A DNA stretch of 64,000 bases from Flavobacterium sp. CF108 (GTDB lineage: Bacteria > Bacteroidota > Bacteroidia > Flavobacteriales > Flavobacteriaceae). Position 1 is the first letter of the stretch. The number at the start of each line of letters is the position of its first letter. The stretch spans positions 197,480 through 261,479 of the forward strand of contig NZ_FQWW01000008.1 of NCBI RefSeq assembly GCF_900129795.1, given 5' to 3'. Of the stretch, positions 62,543 to 64,000 are shown piece after piece. Under the pieces are notes generated by a model, which was not told where the DNA came from, did not search any database, and saw nothing but the letters and a program-made list of their open reading frames with translations. Position numbers and translations under genes: made by a program.

Positions 62543-64000
62543 ATGCAAATGAAAAATATCCAATATATTCTTGTATGCTTCTTTTTGCTTACAAACTGCC
62601 TGTTTTCGCAAGGCAAATTTGACAGCTATCAATTTAGAACCATACAGGAAACTACTTCAAAAAGGGCTGTTTCTTCTATCATTCAGGACAATAACGGTTT
62701 TATCTGGATTGGCACAAACGGCGCTGGTTTGTACCGATATGACGGTGTAAATTATTTTGGATATAAATACGATAAAAAACCCGGTTCTGTAAACAGTAAC
62801 TTTATTTACACCACTTTTATTGATTCTAAAAATAATCTTTGGGTCGGTACAGATGAAGGTTTGTGTTTGTACAACAGAGATTTAGATAATTTCACCAAAA
62901 TCAATATTGAAGATGTAATACGAAAAGGCTACAGCGAACCTATTACCGTAAAAACAATTATTGAAGACAACAACGGAAATTTATTTTTAGGCGCGTATGG
63001 TTTCGGGTTATTCAAATTGAATACCAAGACTTTAAAAGTAACTTTAGTTCAATCAAAAGTATTGGACAAACCTAATTTTCTAATAAAATCTTCGGTAAAA
63101 AATAAGCAGGGAACTATTTATTTAGGAACCAGTTACGGCCTTTTAGAAATTGATTTAAACGGAAAAGTAAAACAGGTTTATAAAGATAAATTTAAAAGAG
63201 AACCTTTACTGGACGATATAGAAAGTCTTGTTGTAGATCAATTTGGATATATCTGGCTGGGAACGACAGAAAACGGCCTGATAAAAATTAAACCTGAAAC
63301 CGATAATTATCAATTTGAAAAGTACGCTATTACCAAAAACAAAATCTTATCGATCGTAAAAAGCAGTCTGGATTATATTGTATGCGGTACCGAAAATGAC
63401 GGATTACTGGTTGTAAATTATAAAGGACAGGTACTTAAAAAATACCTGCACAGTAAATACAACAGTTTCAGTTTACAATCAAATTCTGTATGGTCATTAT
63501 ACGAAGACAAAGAAAAACGACTTTGGTTAGGATATTTCAATAAAGGACTTGGTGTTTTTGATAAACCCAATAACAAATTCAATTCGCTTGAATCACTTGT
63601 TAATAATGATAATTCTTTACAAACCAGCTTTGTAACTTCGGTTATAAAAGATAAAAAAGGAAATTTATTAATTAGCAATGAAGGCGGCGGACTTGATATT
63701 TATAATCTTACCGATAAAAGTTACATTCACGTTAATCAAAACAATCAAAGCTATTATTCTGGTTTAGATGCGATTGATATTCAAACGATATTTATAGACA
63801 GCAAACAAAATATCTGGATAGGAAGCTGGGACCGCGGAATCTATTTTTTAAAAAATGGCACTACCCGATTCGTAAATTATAATACTTCAAATACAGGATT
63901 AACATCCAATCGAATTTTTAGCTTTTCGGAAGATTCAAAAGGCCGAATCTGGATTGGAACTTTCATCAAAGGACTTCATTATTTTGACAATAAAACCAAC
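62543..64000 (+). CDS. Sensor regulator with periplasmic propeller, partial (runs off window)
   Basis: 486 codons are visible from an ATG at 62543 (a second Met lies two codons on) and the frame is open to the end of the window. The product has a signal peptide (about 5-24, ending FSQ) and a series of Reg_prop propeller repeats: GFIWIGTNGAGLYRYDG, NLWVGTDEGLCLY, YIWLGTTENGLIKI, RLWLGYFNKGLGVF, NIWIGSWDRGIYF. This is the periplasmic half of an HTCS or a related propeller histidine kinase; the kinase and output parts lie beyond the window. It is downstream of GH3 after a terminator, so it may control another locus to the right. Confidence 0.88.
   Translation, partial: MQMKNIQYILVCFFLLTNCLFSQGKFDSYQFRTIQETTSKRAVSSIIQDNNGFIWIGTNGAGLYRYDGVNYFGYKYDKKPGSVNSNFIYTTFIDSKNNLWVGTDEGLCLYNRDLDNFTKINIEDVIRKGYSEPITVKTIIEDNNGNLFLGAYGFGLFKLNTKTLKVTLVQSKVLDKPNFLIKSSVKNKQGTIYLGTSYGLLEIDLNGKVKQVYKDKFKREPLLDDIESLVVDQFGYIWLGTTENGLIKIKPETDNYQFEKYAITKNKILSIVKSSLDYIVCGTENDGLLVVNYKGQVLKKYLHSKYNSFSLQSNSVWSLYEDKEKRLWLGYFNKGLGVFDKPNNKFNSLESLVNNDNSLQTSFVTSVIKDKKGNLLISNEGGGLDIYNLTDKSYIHVNQNNQSYYSGLDAIDIQTIFIDSKQNIWIGSWDRGIYFLKNGTTRFVNYNTSNTGLTSNRIFSFSEDSKGRIWIGTFIKGLHYFDNKTN

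Overview
The window looks like the chromosome of a Bacteroidota bacterium, most probably a Flavobacterium or close relative. The sequence is AT-rich. It carries SusC/SusD pairs, hybrid two-component regulators (HTCS), TANNTTTG-type promoter elements, lipoproteins with short lipoboxes, and one protein with a type IX secretion (T9SS) C-terminal domain. Nearly all of it is carbohydrate-acquisition machinery: two complete polysaccharide utilization loci (PULs), a small plus-strand island between them, and the start of another regulator at the right edge. I saw no rRNA, tRNA, CRISPR array, transposase or phage gene.

PUL1 (about 105-24093, all minus strand) reads from right to left: GH89 alpha-N-acetylglucosaminidase; SusC and SusD; two different GH92 alpha-mannosidase-family proteins; a small secreted unknown; a lipoprotein metallophosphoesterase; an HTCS; then a repeat-filled gap, a myo-inositol oxygenase and a GH2 beta-galactosidase. 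I found a shared promoter/operator layout in front of three of its transcripts (inositol oxygenase, SusC, GH89). It is a direct repeat of ATGGAY spaced 21 bp, with a -7-like element always 29 bp away. This ties the inositol oxygenase to the mannosidase/GlcNAcase locus. My inference is that PUL1 targets an inositol-containing phospho-glycan, such as the head group of plant or fungal glycosylinositol phosphorylceramides or a GPI-type glycan: sugars are trimmed, phosphate is removed and the inositol is oxidised to glucuronate.

The middle island (24455-26027, plus strand) has a CAP-domain lipoprotein and a GH12 endoglucanase/xyloglucanase lipoprotein, each followed by a strong terminator. A small unknown minus-strand gene follows.

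PUL2 (about 26464-62155) has a long minus-strand run from SusC (49857) leftward: SusC, SusD, an IPT-domain surface glycan-binding protein, GH29, a RhaM-type mutarotase, GH44 with a T9SS domain, two GH2, GH97, another GH2, a CE1-like esterase, a decayed SGNH esterase, a Nudix-like protein without a DNA-binding domain, and GH43. A second minus-strand operon holds GH39, GH5, GH51 and the HTCS. GH3 beta-glucosidase is divergent. The enzyme set best fits a decorated beta-glucan such as fucosylated or arabinosylated xyloglucan, although no GH31 alpha-xylosidase is in the window. A conserved two-block sequence occurs upstream of SusC and upstream of the GH39 operon and is a candidate site for this HTCS.

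Intergenic regions hold many hairpins and small inverted-repeat elements: 250-bp tandem units with a CCCGTGG/CCACGGG palindrome, MITE-like elements with terminal inverted repeats, and possible leader attenuators. The final 1.46 kb starts another periplasmic-propeller sensor that runs off the window.
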